A stretch of DNA of 64,000 bases, taken from NCBI RefSeq assembly GCF_031157835.1, contig NZ_JAVIDR010000003.1:248001-312000 (forward strand), given 5' to 3'. The notes beneath the pieces are model-generated. The model was given only the letters and a program-made list of their open reading frames with translations. It had not been told where the DNA came from and ran no database searches. The position numbers were made by a program, and so were the translations under genes. Below are positions 55,819-64,000 of this stretch, piece by piece. The stretch's first letter is position 1, and each line of letters starts with the position of its first letter. This DNA is from Acinetobacter rudis. Lineage in GTDB: Bacteria > Pseudomonadota > Gammaproteobacteria > Pseudomonadales > Moraxellaceae.

Positions 55819-57084
55819 TTAATCTAATATGTCGTACTCATTTATTGATGAAATAAAAATTGGTGTCTTTAATGGCCCTGAATGATAAACAACTCTATAC
55901 TTACAATTATGAATTTTCATCGCCAATATAAATCCAAAAATTAGACTTAAATTTTGACTACTCCCTAGACATTTATGTACATTCAATAAATGTTGAGTTT
56001 CAATCGCTGTATTGGCAAAACATTTCTGTTGTATTTTTATTGCCCTATTATCGGCAGGATCATCTAAAATAATAATAAAAGGACAGTCTAGATTATATTG
56101 CTCTGAATAAGTAAGTTCGAATTTCTTTAAAATATTAACCAATGGTTTTTTATGCCTATTAATATAAATATTTTCTATTTCATCCAATCCATGAATTTTT
56201 ATTTTACTTGATGTTAATAAACAACTTGCTGCATATTCAGCTGCAATATAATTTGAAAAAAACCTAGTTTTTTCATCTATGAACTGTTGACTAATTTCCG
56301 AATCCATCACTATAAATAATGATACTTCTGTTGTTTGCTTACTCACCTGCATCAAACAGGATAACCATTGTGTCTCAATTGTTGAAGGTGATAAATAATG
56401 ATATGTATATTTAATCTGGTGGGGTAGAAAACCTAATCTATCAAAAAAAGGTTCATATATATGATTACTTTTTTCCTCATCCAAAATTACCTTTATCTCC
56501 TCACTCACAATAAGATGAATATTAATCCTTTCAAAAACAGCCTGCCTAAATTGATTAGCAATTATGGTGAGTTCAATTGTATAGCGTTGTAATTCTTGCA
56601 AAAGCAAATATTCTAAACGTTGATGGATTGGAATAATGGGTCTTTTTTCTTTATTTCCGTCTTCATCAATACTGTTCATTCTAAAAGAAAGACAGGGTCT
56701 CAGTAAACTGTCAAATAGCTGAGTATCAAGTTTTGGCCCCTGAGCATGTTGCATTGCAGAAATAAGTTGTTCATTTTCACCGAACACACTACATACATTA
56801 ACGGCATATATTGCAAGGCCCACTGTCTCATCTTGATGAATATTCGACTTTGGTTCTGATATCTGTTGCACCCGTGTTAAACAAATACTTGAAAACTTTT
56901 TTACACCTCTAAAAATAAAATATGGGGAAAATACAATCAATCCTACTCCAAATGGCACTAGCATTAAGTAGATAAATAAATCAAATACGGTTGGATCAAA
57001 CTGGATATCACGCCAATACCTTATAGTGACAAAAATAATAGTGCTCACTATAGTAAACAATACCCATAACATTATCTTGTTCAC
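55819..57084 (-). CDS. Unknown T6SS-locus membrane protein between tssG and tssM
   Basis: 421 residues, not recognised. Two N-terminal membrane helices (about 3-22 and 33-60) are followed by a soluble domain of about 360 residues with no motif I know. Basic residues follow each helix (RYWRD, RGVKKF). The start overlaps the tssG stop by 4 nt (ATGA) and tssM begins 25 nt after its stop, so it belongs to the T6SS operon. Its position matches the accessory gene asaA reported next to tssM in Acinetobacter, but the sequence alone does not prove that. It is a candidate membrane-complex partner of TssM. Confidence 0.7.
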   Translation of the reverse strand: MNKIMLWVLFTIVSTIIFVTIRYWRDIQFDPTVFDLFIYLMLVPFGVGLIVFSPYFIFRGVKKFSSICLTRVQQISEPKSNIHQDETVGLAIYAVNVCSVFGENEQLISAMQHAQGPKLDTQLFDSLLRPCLSFRMNSIDEDGNKEKRPIIPIHQRLEYLLLQELQRYTIELTIIANQFRQAVFERINIHLIVSEEIKVILDEEKSNHIYEPFFDRLGFLPHQIKYTYHYLSPSTIETQWLSCLMQVSKQTTEVSLFIVMDSEISQQFIDEKTRFFSNYIAAEYAASCLLTSSKIKIHGLDEIENIYINRHKKPLVNILKKFELTYSEQYNLDCPFIIILDDPADNRAIKIQQKCFANTAIETQHLLNVHKCLGSSQNLSLIFGFILAMKIHNCKYRVVYHSGPLKTPIFISSINEYDILD

Positions 57085-58076
57085 GCTATACCCTGAAGTA
57101 ATTGATAACAGGTTTGATCATTATTAGATTGATGTTCTGACATCAAAAACGCGGCTTGAGCTAATCCAATTTGATTCTTTGAACTTAAGCGTATAGGAGA
57201 TATTGCCGTTTTACTTAAAATCAGTCGTAAATCAACATATAAACTTGCACTACTCCAAGACTGCAATATTGATTTAAGTATTTTGCTATTTTTAGCATTA
57301 GGTAAGAAATCTAGATATTGCTGATATACCAATGGCCCAATTACAATCTCAATCTTATCTGCAATTTGCTTTATACTTTGCCCACAAAAGCTTTTTCTTC
57401 CCAATAAATTTTCCTGTATCCCCCCCAATTGACATTGATGATTAGAAGACAGCTCAAACTTTTCAGGAATATACTCACGTATTTTAATATCGACATTAAA
57501 TATACATTTCAATATATTTTCTAAAGCATGTTTACTATTGTTTTGCCCCTGCATTAAACCTGAAAACTCAGCAAAATAATCATCAATATGGTGTTGATTA
57601 TGCTGATCGTGTATATATCCATTTAAAGCATGTAATATGTTTATATAATGATTTTCAGCTTCAAGCTCATAACGTAACGGTAATTGATAACATAAACTAG
57701 CATCAACAAATTGTGCTGTTAACTTATGGTTAAACAATGCAAGAAATTTTTGTGCTTCTAAACGTTGCTCTCTAGAAGTTTGCCATAATTTAGTTGTATA
57801 AACATATGGCAATATACCTTGAACCCCTGTGAGACCAATCATTAAACTTGTAATTTCAATGTATTGATCTGTGTAGTGTAGGGATTCAATCTCTGCATGG
57901 GGGAATTGAAGTTTTAAAGAATTTTCAAAATTAAATCTATCAGCCCAACACTTTAACTTAGATTGACAAGGGGTATGGCATAACAAACGTATTGCCTGAA
58001 TAAATTCGAATTCAGTTGGCTGATTAAAGAGCTGGGCAATCACAGAAGCTTCTTGCCACCCATATTTTTCGTGCAT
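57081..58076 (-). CDS. tssG: T6SS baseplate protein TssG
   Basis: 331 residues of the TssG/ImpH family. FEFIQAIRLLCH near the start and the ALEN...LGRKSFCGQSIKQIADKIEIVIGPLVYQQYLDFLP segment fit the family. TssG binds TssF and TssE in the baseplate wedge. It starts inside tssF (37-nt overlap) and ends with an ATGA overlap with the next gene. There is no membrane helix. Confidence 0.9.
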   Translation of the reverse strand: MHEKYGWQEASVIAQLFNQPTEFEFIQAIRLLCHTPCQSKLKCWADRFNFENSLKLQFPHAEIESLHYTDQYIEITSLMIGLTGVQGILPYVYTTKLWQTSREQRLEAQKFLALFNHKLTAQFVDASLCYQLPLRYELEAENHYINILHALNGYIHDQHNQHHIDDYFAEFSGLMQGQNNSKHALENILKCIFNVDIKIREYIPEKFELSSNHQCQLGGIQENLLGRKSFCGQSIKQIADKIEIVIGPLVYQQYLDFLPNAKNSKILKSILQSWSSASLYVDLRLILSKTAISPIRLSSKNQIGLAQAAFLMSEHQSNNDQTCYQLLQGIA

Positions 58077-59848
58077 CGATATAACTCCTGTTGATTTATT
58101 GCGTCAAAAACGATGACATCGACAAAACTATTCATTTGTACTTTTAAGTTAAAAACATGGCTTATCAATTGGCTAAACATATACAGGCTGTGTCCTCGAA
58201 AAACCGTAGAATTAATATATAAATATAGATTTAAACCACGGACACAAAGGGGAAAGGGTTGAGTATCAATCAATTTATTGCAGAGGGATAATTGAATAGC
58301 ATGAATCGAATCAATCATTAGATGATTTTCTCTAGACTGCGGTAAATTATATAATTCAAGTAGTTCCTTTAAATGACTTATCCCGTCTCCTTTCATTAAC
58401 GCTAATGTGTTTAAAGACAAATGCGAAATAATTCGCCATTGCTCCTTTTTATTTTGCTTAAATTGGAAGGTCATCGTTGGACGCTTTAAAACCAAAGCGC
58501 GTTGGACCAAATGACGATCATTCAGGCTTAAATAACCAAATGCATGTTTTATCGCTTTATGAGGGAGGTCTGAATTAGAACAAAGCAGTTGAGTGCTGAT
58601 AAAATCAGCTGTAATCGCATCGGGTTTAAGCGCTTTAGAAATAATTGAATAATTTATCAATCCTGCTTTATGCGCATATGAAACTGGGCTCAATGAATAA
58701 AAAAACTTTACCGCATCACCATGATAATGACTCATTGCAAAGAATGGATAGACTTGAAAGCTCTCTCGTTCTTGCTGATTTTTCTCACGGATTATATTCA
58801 TCTTAAGCACACTATACAGCTGATAATATTCAGGACGATGTGCATCTGTTATTAGTGAATATTGCGTCTGTCGGTGATCAATTTTTTGCGGTTCTGCATG
58901 TTTCTCAAACAAATTAATTATAGGGGTTGTAAATAATTTAAAATTTGCAATATTCAACTGACTATAATTTCTCATGATGGCTTGATCATTTAAATCAAGC
59001 TTAATATGAATTTCTAGTTCAAATTTTTCTGGTAATGATTTGATTTTTTTTAAGAAGTCTAATTTTAAATATAAATAATGGAATCGCTCTGGAAAGCAAA
59101 AATATTCGGTTAACAGTCTGTATGCGTGATGACTATGTTGATCCAAAGGTAATAAGCTGTCTTTTTCTTCAAAACCCAGAACCTCAAATGGATTATTAAT
59201 ATCAAGATGATACTCACCGATCTTAAGGCTGAAACGTGTATCTTTTTTAAAAATTTCATCAAGAACTTGCAAAGGAAAACTTGATATCGCATCCAAATAG
59301 ATGGGTAAAATTTCGACACTTAAATTGTGATATTGAGGAGCAAATACTTCAAATGTCATACCCAAAGTTGCATTATGTTTTAAATGTAAATATGTGCTGG
59401 GTTTGGTATTAAAAGCTAAATCAAGCAATCGAATAGGAAGCAACCGTACTTCACTACAACTACTAAATGTACATTGCACACCATTAATACTACGAGACTT
59501 TAAAGTGCTTTTAGCTGGAATAATGTGTACTGTACTTAACTTTTTTTGCTGATTTATATCCTCAAAACTCACCACTGTGCATGAAGGAAAATGCTTCAAA
59601 TACTGTGGAAACATGACTTCAAATAAAGCATGAGTAAAAAAATCATAACTATCTTCTAACTTTTTATCTATACGAGCAGAAATTAAAGAAAATGCCTGAA
59701 TCAATCGTTCGATATGTGGGTCATCTATTTGCTCTTGATTTAAACTTAGGCGCTGCGCAATCTTTGGATAATGCTGGGCAAACCCACGAGCCTGCTGAGC
59801 AAATTCTTGTAATTGCTTTTCATAATAAGGTAATAATTCTTCAATCAC
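58040..59848 (-). CDS. tssF: T6SS baseplate protein TssF
   Basis: 602 residues, the normal length of TssF/ImpG. The start MIEELLPYYEKQLQEF, the DPHIERLIQAFSLISARIDKKLEDSYDFFTHALFEVMFPQYLKHFPS segment, and the late FRGHSLYMFSQLISHVF are family hallmarks. It forms the baseplate wedge with TssG and TssE. tssE lies upstream with a 14-nt gap, and tssG overlaps its end. Confidence 0.94.
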   Translation of the reverse strand: MIEELLPYYEKQLQEFAQQARGFAQHYPKIAQRLSLNQEQIDDPHIERLIQAFSLISARIDKKLEDSYDFFTHALFEVMFPQYLKHFPSCTVVSFEDINQQKKLSTVHIIPAKSTLKSRSINGVQCTFSSCSEVRLLPIRLLDLAFNTKPSTYLHLKHNATLGMTFEVFAPQYHNLSVEILPIYLDAISSFPLQVLDEIFKKDTRFSLKIGEYHLDINNPFEVLGFEEKDSLLPLDQHSHHAYRLLTEYFCFPERFHYLYLKLDFLKKIKSLPEKFELEIHIKLDLNDQAIMRNYSQLNIANFKLFTTPIINLFEKHAEPQKIDHRQTQYSLITDAHRPEYYQLYSVLKMNIIREKNQQERESFQVYPFFAMSHYHGDAVKFFYSLSPVSYAHKAGLINYSIISKALKPDAITADFISTQLLCSNSDLPHKAIKHAFGYLSLNDRHLVQRALVLKRPTMTFQFKQNKKEQWRIISHLSLNTLALMKGDGISHLKELLELYNLPQSRENHLMIDSIHAIQLSLCNKLIDTQPFPLCVRGLNLYLYINSTVFRGHSLYMFSQLISHVFNLKVQMNSFVDVIVFDAINQQELYRCTKNMGGKKLL

Positions 59849-59862
59849 AGTCTTTCCAATTG

Positions 59863-60336
59863 TTATGATTTTGCCATAATGATGTATTGTTGTTTTGTAG
59901 GTTGCAGTAAAGCATCAAACTTAATGACCTCACTGATTGGATAAACATTTAAAATTGCATGTATATTTAAATATAGCTCACCCGTAATAACATTGTCGGG
60001 GCAAATTCTGACTTGGATTTGCCGCAGTCTTGGTTCATGTACTGTAATTGCTTGCTCAATATACTGACAAATTTTCTCGCAATCTAAAGAGTCTGTAATA
60101 GATAAACCAGTAAAATCAATTAAGCCAAATTGTAAAATTGAATGTTTTGCAAGTTCAAAATCACCCTGAATACAATCTATTTTCGTCTGACGACTATTTA
60201 ATAAATCTTCTAGATCTGTTGCTATTGAGTCTTGTAATGACTGTATGGAGACGCCTTTTTCATGCTCCAATGAACTAAGCAATTGATCAAATAAGGCATA
60301 TCTAAATCCATATGGATACAAATGATCTAATTCCAT
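59863..60336 (-). CDS. tssE: T6SS baseplate protein TssE (gp25-like)
   Basis: 157 residues of the gp25/TssE family. FDQLLSSLEHE and LEDLLNSRQTK give the N-terminal pattern, QFGLIDFTGLSI follows, and EPRLRQIQVRICPDN holds the conserved EPR-like motif. It nucleates sheath assembly on the baseplate. It sits between hcp and tssF in the usual order. Confidence 0.92.
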   Translation of the reverse strand: MELDHLYPYGFRYALFDQLLSSLEHEKGVSIQSLQDSIATDLEDLLNSRQTKIDCIQGDFELAKHSILQFGLIDFTGLSITDSLDCEKICQYIEQAITVHEPRLRQIQVRICPDNVITGELYLNIHAILNVYPISEVIKFDALLQPTKQQYIIMAKS

Positions 60337-60372
60337 TTACCACCTATTTACTCATTTCCCCCTTCAATATTA

Positions 60373-60876
60373 CTAAGCATGATAAGAGGCAGTATTATTA
60401 GATAAAGACCATTTTTTAGTTACTGCACCTTTTGCAGTGCCATTTATATCTTGTTGATGATATGTCCACTCAACAGCAGCATACTTTAGACCGAAAGATT
60501 CAGTTGGTATGCCCTCTTCCTTAACGAGCGGGGTTACACTTGAGACCAAAACATGCTTCAGTTTCAACTGCAAATATTTAATTCTTTTATCACCATTTGC
60601 ACGATAAAAGTCGATTTGTACTTCATCAAAGGTATATCCAGCTGAACATGCTTCCCAAAGTTTTGGACTAGTTGCATCTAAATCTTTAACAAAAACCATA
60701 TCTGAATGCTCAACACGTTCTGCTGTATGTCCCCCAACACTTGATGATGTTGCAGACTTCGGTTGGCGAATATGATGTGCCCAAGAATTAACCTCCAGCC
60801 AACCTTTGTGCTCCGCATCCCGCGACTCACCATCTACGTTATATTTGCCACGAAACTCTAGATAGATATCTTTCAT
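60373..60876 (-). CDS. hcp: T6SS inner tube protein Hcp
   Basis: 167 residues. The start MKDIYLEFRGKYNVDGESRD, HKGWLEVNSWAHHIRQP and ESFGLKYAAVEWTYHQQD match the Hcp fold (Hcp1-like ring-forming tube subunit). It forms the hollow tube inside the TssB/TssC sheath and is secreted. It lies between tssC and tssE. No effector extension is present. Confidence 0.95.
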   Translation of the reverse strand: MKDIYLEFRGKYNVDGESRDAEHKGWLEVNSWAHHIRQPKSATSSSVGGHTAERVEHSDMVFVKDLDATSPKLWEACSAGYTFDEVQIDFYRANGDKRIKYLQLKLKHVLVSSVTPLVKEEGIPTESFGLKYAAVEWTYHQQDINGTAKGAVTKKWSLSNNTASYHA

Positions 60877-60913
60877 TATGTATCCTTTCTCTAATTTAAT
60901 AATTCTTGTAATC

Positions 60914-62398
60914 TCATTGATTTAAGGCTTGGGGTAACTCTGTCACTAGACGTAATGAAACTGATAATTCATCCAGTTGGAAATGAGGCCTTAAAAAAAC
61001 CACTGACTTGTAATAACCTGGAGCAGCTGGATTTTCTATCACTTTCACAGATGCTTCGCGTAATGGGAATTGAGCTTTTGCCTCTTGGGTAGCACCATCA
61101 TCTAATAAGACATACTGAGACAGCCAATCATTCAAACACACCTCAACTTGGCTTGCTGAATTAAAACTCCCCAATTTATCTCTCATCATCGCTTTCAAAT
61201 AATGCGCAATACGCGATACAGCTAGAACATATTGAATTTGACTCGACAGCACGGCATTTGCATTTGCGATATCTGTACTATATTTTTTAGGTTTTTGAGT
61301 CGATTGTGCCGCAAAGAAAGTGGCATAGTCTGTATTTTTACAATGTATTAAGGGAATAAAACCCAGATCACTTAACTCCTTTTCTCTTCGATCGGTAATC
61401 GCAATTTCTGTGGGGCACTTAAAGACCAGCTCACCATCAAGCGTTTTAAAATGATGTATGGGTAATCCTTGTACCAATCCACCACCTTCAACACCTCGAA
61501 TGGCAGCACACCATCCATACAAATCAAAAGCATGTGTCAAACGAGTAGCAAAAGCATAAGCAGAGCTCATCCATAAATATTGCTGATGATTGTCCCCAGA
61601 TACCGATTCAACAAAATTAAATCCATGGGTAAACATGCCATCCTTAGGATGATAAGGTAAACGACCAAGTACTCGGGGTAGTGTTAATGCAATATATCGA
61701 GAGTCATCACTCTCTCTGAATGAGCGCCATTGTACATATTCAGCTGTTTCAAAAATTTTAGTGATATCTCGCGGTCGATCAAGTTCAGTAAATGATTCTA
61801 GACCCAACAATTCAGGACTACTCGCAGCAATGAATGGTGCATGTGCAGCTGCTGCAATATGTGAAAGTTGCTCGAGTAAGTACATATCTGTTGGTATACG
61901 ATCAAATGCAAAATCACCGATTAAAGCAGCAAAAGGCGCTCCACCAAATGTTCCATACTCTTCCTCATAGACCTTTTTAAACAAGTTACTTTGATCAAAA
62001 TCTGTCGCACTTTGCAGGTCCTTAATCATTTCTCTTTTGGTTGTATCCAACATTGTTATTTTAATAAGTGGATTAGATGGTGTTTCTTGACAAAAATAAT
62101 AAAGCCCACGCCATGTTGCTTCGACTTTTTGAAATTCTGGATGATGCATAATTTTACTGAGCTGACATGAGACTAACATATCAATTTCAGCAATACGTTG
62201 ATCAAGTGATAACGCCATGTTGTCAGTGACGGTTACTGTTCCCTGTACAATTTCTTTGATTAACTCTCCTATTAAATACTTTACTCGATCATGTTCACTC
62301 TCATTGCGAGCAATGCAACTTTTATCAATAATTGAATCTAATAAACCTATTGGAGCTGTATTTTCACAACGCACTGAAACTGCCTGTAAATCAATCAT
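60914..62398 (-). CDS. tssC: T6SS sheath large subunit TssC
   Basis: 494 residues from the ATG at 62398, with GGAG 6 nt upstream; a longer frame at 62416 is less likely. Family signatures are EVQKVEATWRGLYYF-type text (FQKVEATWRGLYYFCQ), EYGTFGGAPFAALIGDF, PFIAASSPELLG and a C-terminal YYKSVVFLRPHFQLDELSVSLRLV. With TssB it makes the contractile sheath. The start overlaps tssB by 8 nt. Confidence 0.95.
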   Translation of the reverse strand: MIDLQAVSVRCENTAPIGLLDSIIDKSCIARNESEHDRVKYLIGELIKEIVQGTVTVTDNMALSLDQRIAEIDMLVSCQLSKIMHHPEFQKVEATWRGLYYFCQETPSNPLIKITMLDTTKREMIKDLQSATDFDQSNLFKKVYEEEYGTFGGAPFAALIGDFAFDRIPTDMYLLEQLSHIAAAAHAPFIAASSPELLGLESFTELDRPRDITKIFETAEYVQWRSFRESDDSRYIALTLPRVLGRLPYHPKDGMFTHGFNFVESVSGDNHQQYLWMSSAYAFATRLTHAFDLYGWCAAIRGVEGGGLVQGLPIHHFKTLDGELVFKCPTEIAITDRREKELSDLGFIPLIHCKNTDYATFFAAQSTQKPKKYSTDIANANAVLSSQIQYVLAVSRIAHYLKAMMRDKLGSFNSASQVEVCLNDWLSQYVLLDDGATQEAKAQFPLREASVKVIENPAAPGYYKSVVFLRPHFQLDELSVSLRLVTELPQALNQ

Positions 62399-62900
62399 TA
62401 TTATCTCCAGTTTCAATACTTAACCGATGCAGTTGCTCTGTATGTCTTAATACTTCACCCAGTACATCTTCAAACTTTTCATTATTAGAAATTTTGTTAC
62501 GTAAATCTGTTAAGCCTTCGCGTACCTTCATTAACTGGCATAAAGGTTTAATTTGTTGTACCAATTGCTCAGGACGAAAATCTTTCATCGATTTAAAACT
62601 TAAATCTATTGCTAAAGTTGTTCCTTCAGCAATTAAAGTATTTTCTGTCTCAAATAATACACGTGGCTCAATAGACCGCATCACTTCATCAATATTTTCC
62701 AAATCTACATCGATAAATTTCTTGTTCTTTAGTTTTATTTTCTTCACATCAGATGCTGCTGAAAAATCGCCCAAAACACCTATGACAAATGGCAGTTCTT
62801 TAGTTTCCTTAGCTCCTCCAACCTCTATGTCATAAGTGAGTTGTACACGTGGGGCTCGAACCCGTTGTAGTTTCTTCTGAATACTTTCTCTTTTTGCCAT
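62391..62900 (-). CDS. tssB: T6SS sheath small subunit TssB
   Basis: 169 residues. RVRAPRVQLTYDIEVGGA, ELPFVIGVLGDFS and LSFKSMKDFRPEQLVQQI are the family pattern. It forms the contractile sheath with TssC. It is the first gene of the leftward T6SS operon, divergent from the tssA unit. Confidence 0.95.
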   Translation of the reverse strand: MAKRESIQKKLQRVRAPRVQLTYDIEVGGAKETKELPFVIGVLGDFSAASDVKKIKLKNKKFIDVDLENIDEVMRSIEPRVLFETENTLIAEGTTLAIDLSFKSMKDFRPEQLVQQIKPLCQLMKVREGLTDLRNKISNNEKFEDVLGEVLRHTEQLHRLSIETGDNND

Positions 62901-63266
62901 TATTTTACCTTCATCTACTTATTCGGAGTATTATTTTTATAGACAGCTTAAATATTGGTTTCATACATAATATAACGAATATTCAAATAGTGATTAAATA
63001 TCCGATTAAAATCCAAAACCCCAACACTATTTATTATAATCATCACATGAATACCAATTATTATAAAATTATTTTAATCAACTCAATATAGTTCCCTTCC
63101 ATTTTCATTCAATTCAGTTCAATTATTCTAAAAAATCCGACAGAATAAACTCTTTTTGATAAACACAACTATCTATAAATGCGCTTATAACTTATTCTAC
63201 AAATAAAAATCAAAACAAGCTTTGTGCTCTTTACTTTTGTATAAAATGGATAAACGAGAGATAAAA
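62901..63266. other. Divergent promoter region of the T6SS locus
   Basis: 366 bp, very AT-rich, between leftward tssB and the rightward 69-codon ORF. It must hold both promoters. I could not single out reliable -35/-10 pairs because the base composition is so skewed. An 80-codon frame crossing this region from 62849 overlaps tssB and looks spurious. Confidence 0.5.
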
Positions 63267-63476
63267 ATGGACAATCTAAAAATCCACTTTGTTAATACAT
63301 CTTCACCTAAACTGATCTATTTTTCACAATCCATATTTTATTATCTTAATCAAAAAAATAATAAAATTAAAACTGAGCATATCATCTATCTTCCACTCAA
63401 ATTTCAAGTAAACAAAGTTTTTATTAACCCACAAATAATCCCGAATATAAAAGCCCAATTTAAAAACACCGTATAA
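63267..63476 (+). CDS. Small protein of unknown function upstream of tssA
   Basis: 69 codons from the ATG at 63267, with GAGAG 6 nt upstream, a good ribosome site; upstream in-frame ATGs at 63222 and 63246 have none. The product is basic and rich in Ile/Asn/Lys (MDNLKIHFVNTSSPKLIYFS), with no signal or clear helix. tssA starts 39 nt later on the same strand, so they may be co-transcribed. I do not recognise it. Confidence 0.45.
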   Translation: MDNLKIHFVNTSSPKLIYFSQSIFYYLNQKNNKIKTEHIIYLPLKFQVNKVFINPQIIPNIKAQFKNTV

Positions 63477-63515
63477 ACAATTTATATTATATTCTTTAAT
63501 AAAGAGAAACCCTCT

Positions 63516-64000
63516 ATGCCCTTCAATCTAAATACCTATTTATCTCCAATATCTGAACATCTTCCTTGTGGAGATGATTTATCTCTTTCCCATGTATTTC
63601 ATAAAATTAACAAAGCGAGAATACATGATGACATTTTACTTGAACAAGGAGAGTGGATTATTGAACCCAGACAAGCTGATTGGGAGTTTGTTGCTAAAAC
63701 AATTGCTGAACTTTTTATCCAAAATACGAAGGATATTCGTTTACTTTCTTGGCTAATCGAAGCCTGGTCTCATTTGTATGGCTTCATGGGTGTTGCACAA
63801 GGCATTGAGTTATCTCATCGTGTATTAGAACAATACTGGAAGGAAATTCATCCAATCATCGATGATGATTTAGACCAACGTATTGGGTTATTACATGGTT
63901 TAATCCATCAACTTCCAACTTTAATTAAACAAATCCCGCTGACTAGCCATACCATACATGCCTACACCATATTTGATTATGAACGTTTGCTTTATCTGCA
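63516..64000 (+). CDS. tssA: T6SS cap/baseplate protein TssA (partial)
   Basis: 161 residues before the window edge. The N-terminal ImpA_N domain is recognisable: the SPISEHLPCGDDLSF start, then DWEFVAKTIAELFIQNTKDIRLLSWLIEAW, VAQGIELSHRVLEQYWKEIHP and DDDLDQRIGLLHGL. TssA primes the baseplate and caps the growing sheath. AAAGAG lies 9 nt before the ATG. The C-terminal half, which decides the TssA class, is outside the window. Confidence 0.9.
   Translation, partial: MPFNLNTYLSPISEHLPCGDDLSLSHVFHKINKARIHDDILLEQGEWIIEPRQADWEFVAKTIAELFIQNTKDIRLLSWLIEAWSHLYGFMGVAQGIELSHRVLEQYWKEIHPIIDDDLDQRIGLLHGLIHQLPTLIKQIPLTSHTIHAYTIFDYERLLYL

Noticed and set aside
62849..63091. 80-codon plus-strand ORF crossing the start of tssB
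   Set aside because: It overlaps a firmly identified gene on the other strand, has no ribosome site and is low-complexity Ile/Asn/Tyr-rich.

Overview
This window looks like a chromosomal segment of an Acinetobacter-type gammaproteobacterium (Moraxellaceae). The base composition is AT-rich. The genus inference rests on an iso-length catechol 1,2-dioxygenase with the Tyr164/Tyr200/His224/His226 iron site, a double-domain polyphosphate:AMP phosphotransferase, an acinetobactin-like iron transport gene order, and a type VI secretion (T6SS) locus with Hcp, TssB/C/E/F/G/M and an OmpA-like protein. No rRNA, tRNA, CRISPR array or intact insertion sequence was found.

Layout, left to right. 1-3030: the start of a leftward gene, then a cyanide-insensitive cytochrome bd oxidase operon (two subunits plus a 41-residue accessory peptide). 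3050-5510: a MocR-type regulator and a YddG-like amino-acid exporter. 5580-10130: two tandem, paralogous glycerophosphodiester phosphodiesterase lipoproteins. 10390-12390: an orphan FecI/FecR sigma/anti-sigma pair behind a Fur-like site, and a small membrane peptide. 12510-14640: convergent queH and a Cys-rich methylenetetrahydrofolate reductase family gene. 14690-26860: a siderophore module made of an exporter/importer-type ABC pair, two permeases, an ATPase, a binding lipoprotein and a TonB receptor in one overlapping leftward operon. A divergent TetR gene, a GNAT gene and a siderophore-interacting reductase flank it. Three Fur-like sites mark iron control, and there are no siderophore biosynthesis genes.

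27020-35940: a Na/Pi cotransporter, then a tetR - outer membrane factor - HlyD - RbbA - YhhJ efflux operon. 36190-38640: polyphosphate:AMP phosphotransferase and a phosphopantetheinyl transferase. 38660-42650: a 1329-residue NRPS-like protein whose adenylation, carrier, six-TM and three-soluble-domain layout matches poly(amino acid) synthetases of the epsilon-polylysine (Pls) type; the phosphopantetheinyl transferase next to it is the enzyme such a protein needs. 43400-46200: YceI and a large lipase lipoprotein. 46950-47950: a lone catA.

47970-50810 carries two adjacent dynamin-like GTPases of unknown role. They are followed by a 90-bp IS3-like left-end remnant that abuts a PAAR gene. 50920-64000 is the T6SS locus: leftward tssB-tssC-hcp-tssE-tssF-tssG-unknown membrane gene-tssM-OmpA/BON-PAAR, and rightward a 69-codon ORF and tssA, which runs off the window. 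tssK, tssL, clpV and vgrG are not in view. The strongest leads for undescribed biology are the Pls-like synthetase, the paired GTPases, the unknown membrane protein between tssG and tssM, and the extra N-terminal region of the paired phosphodiesterases.
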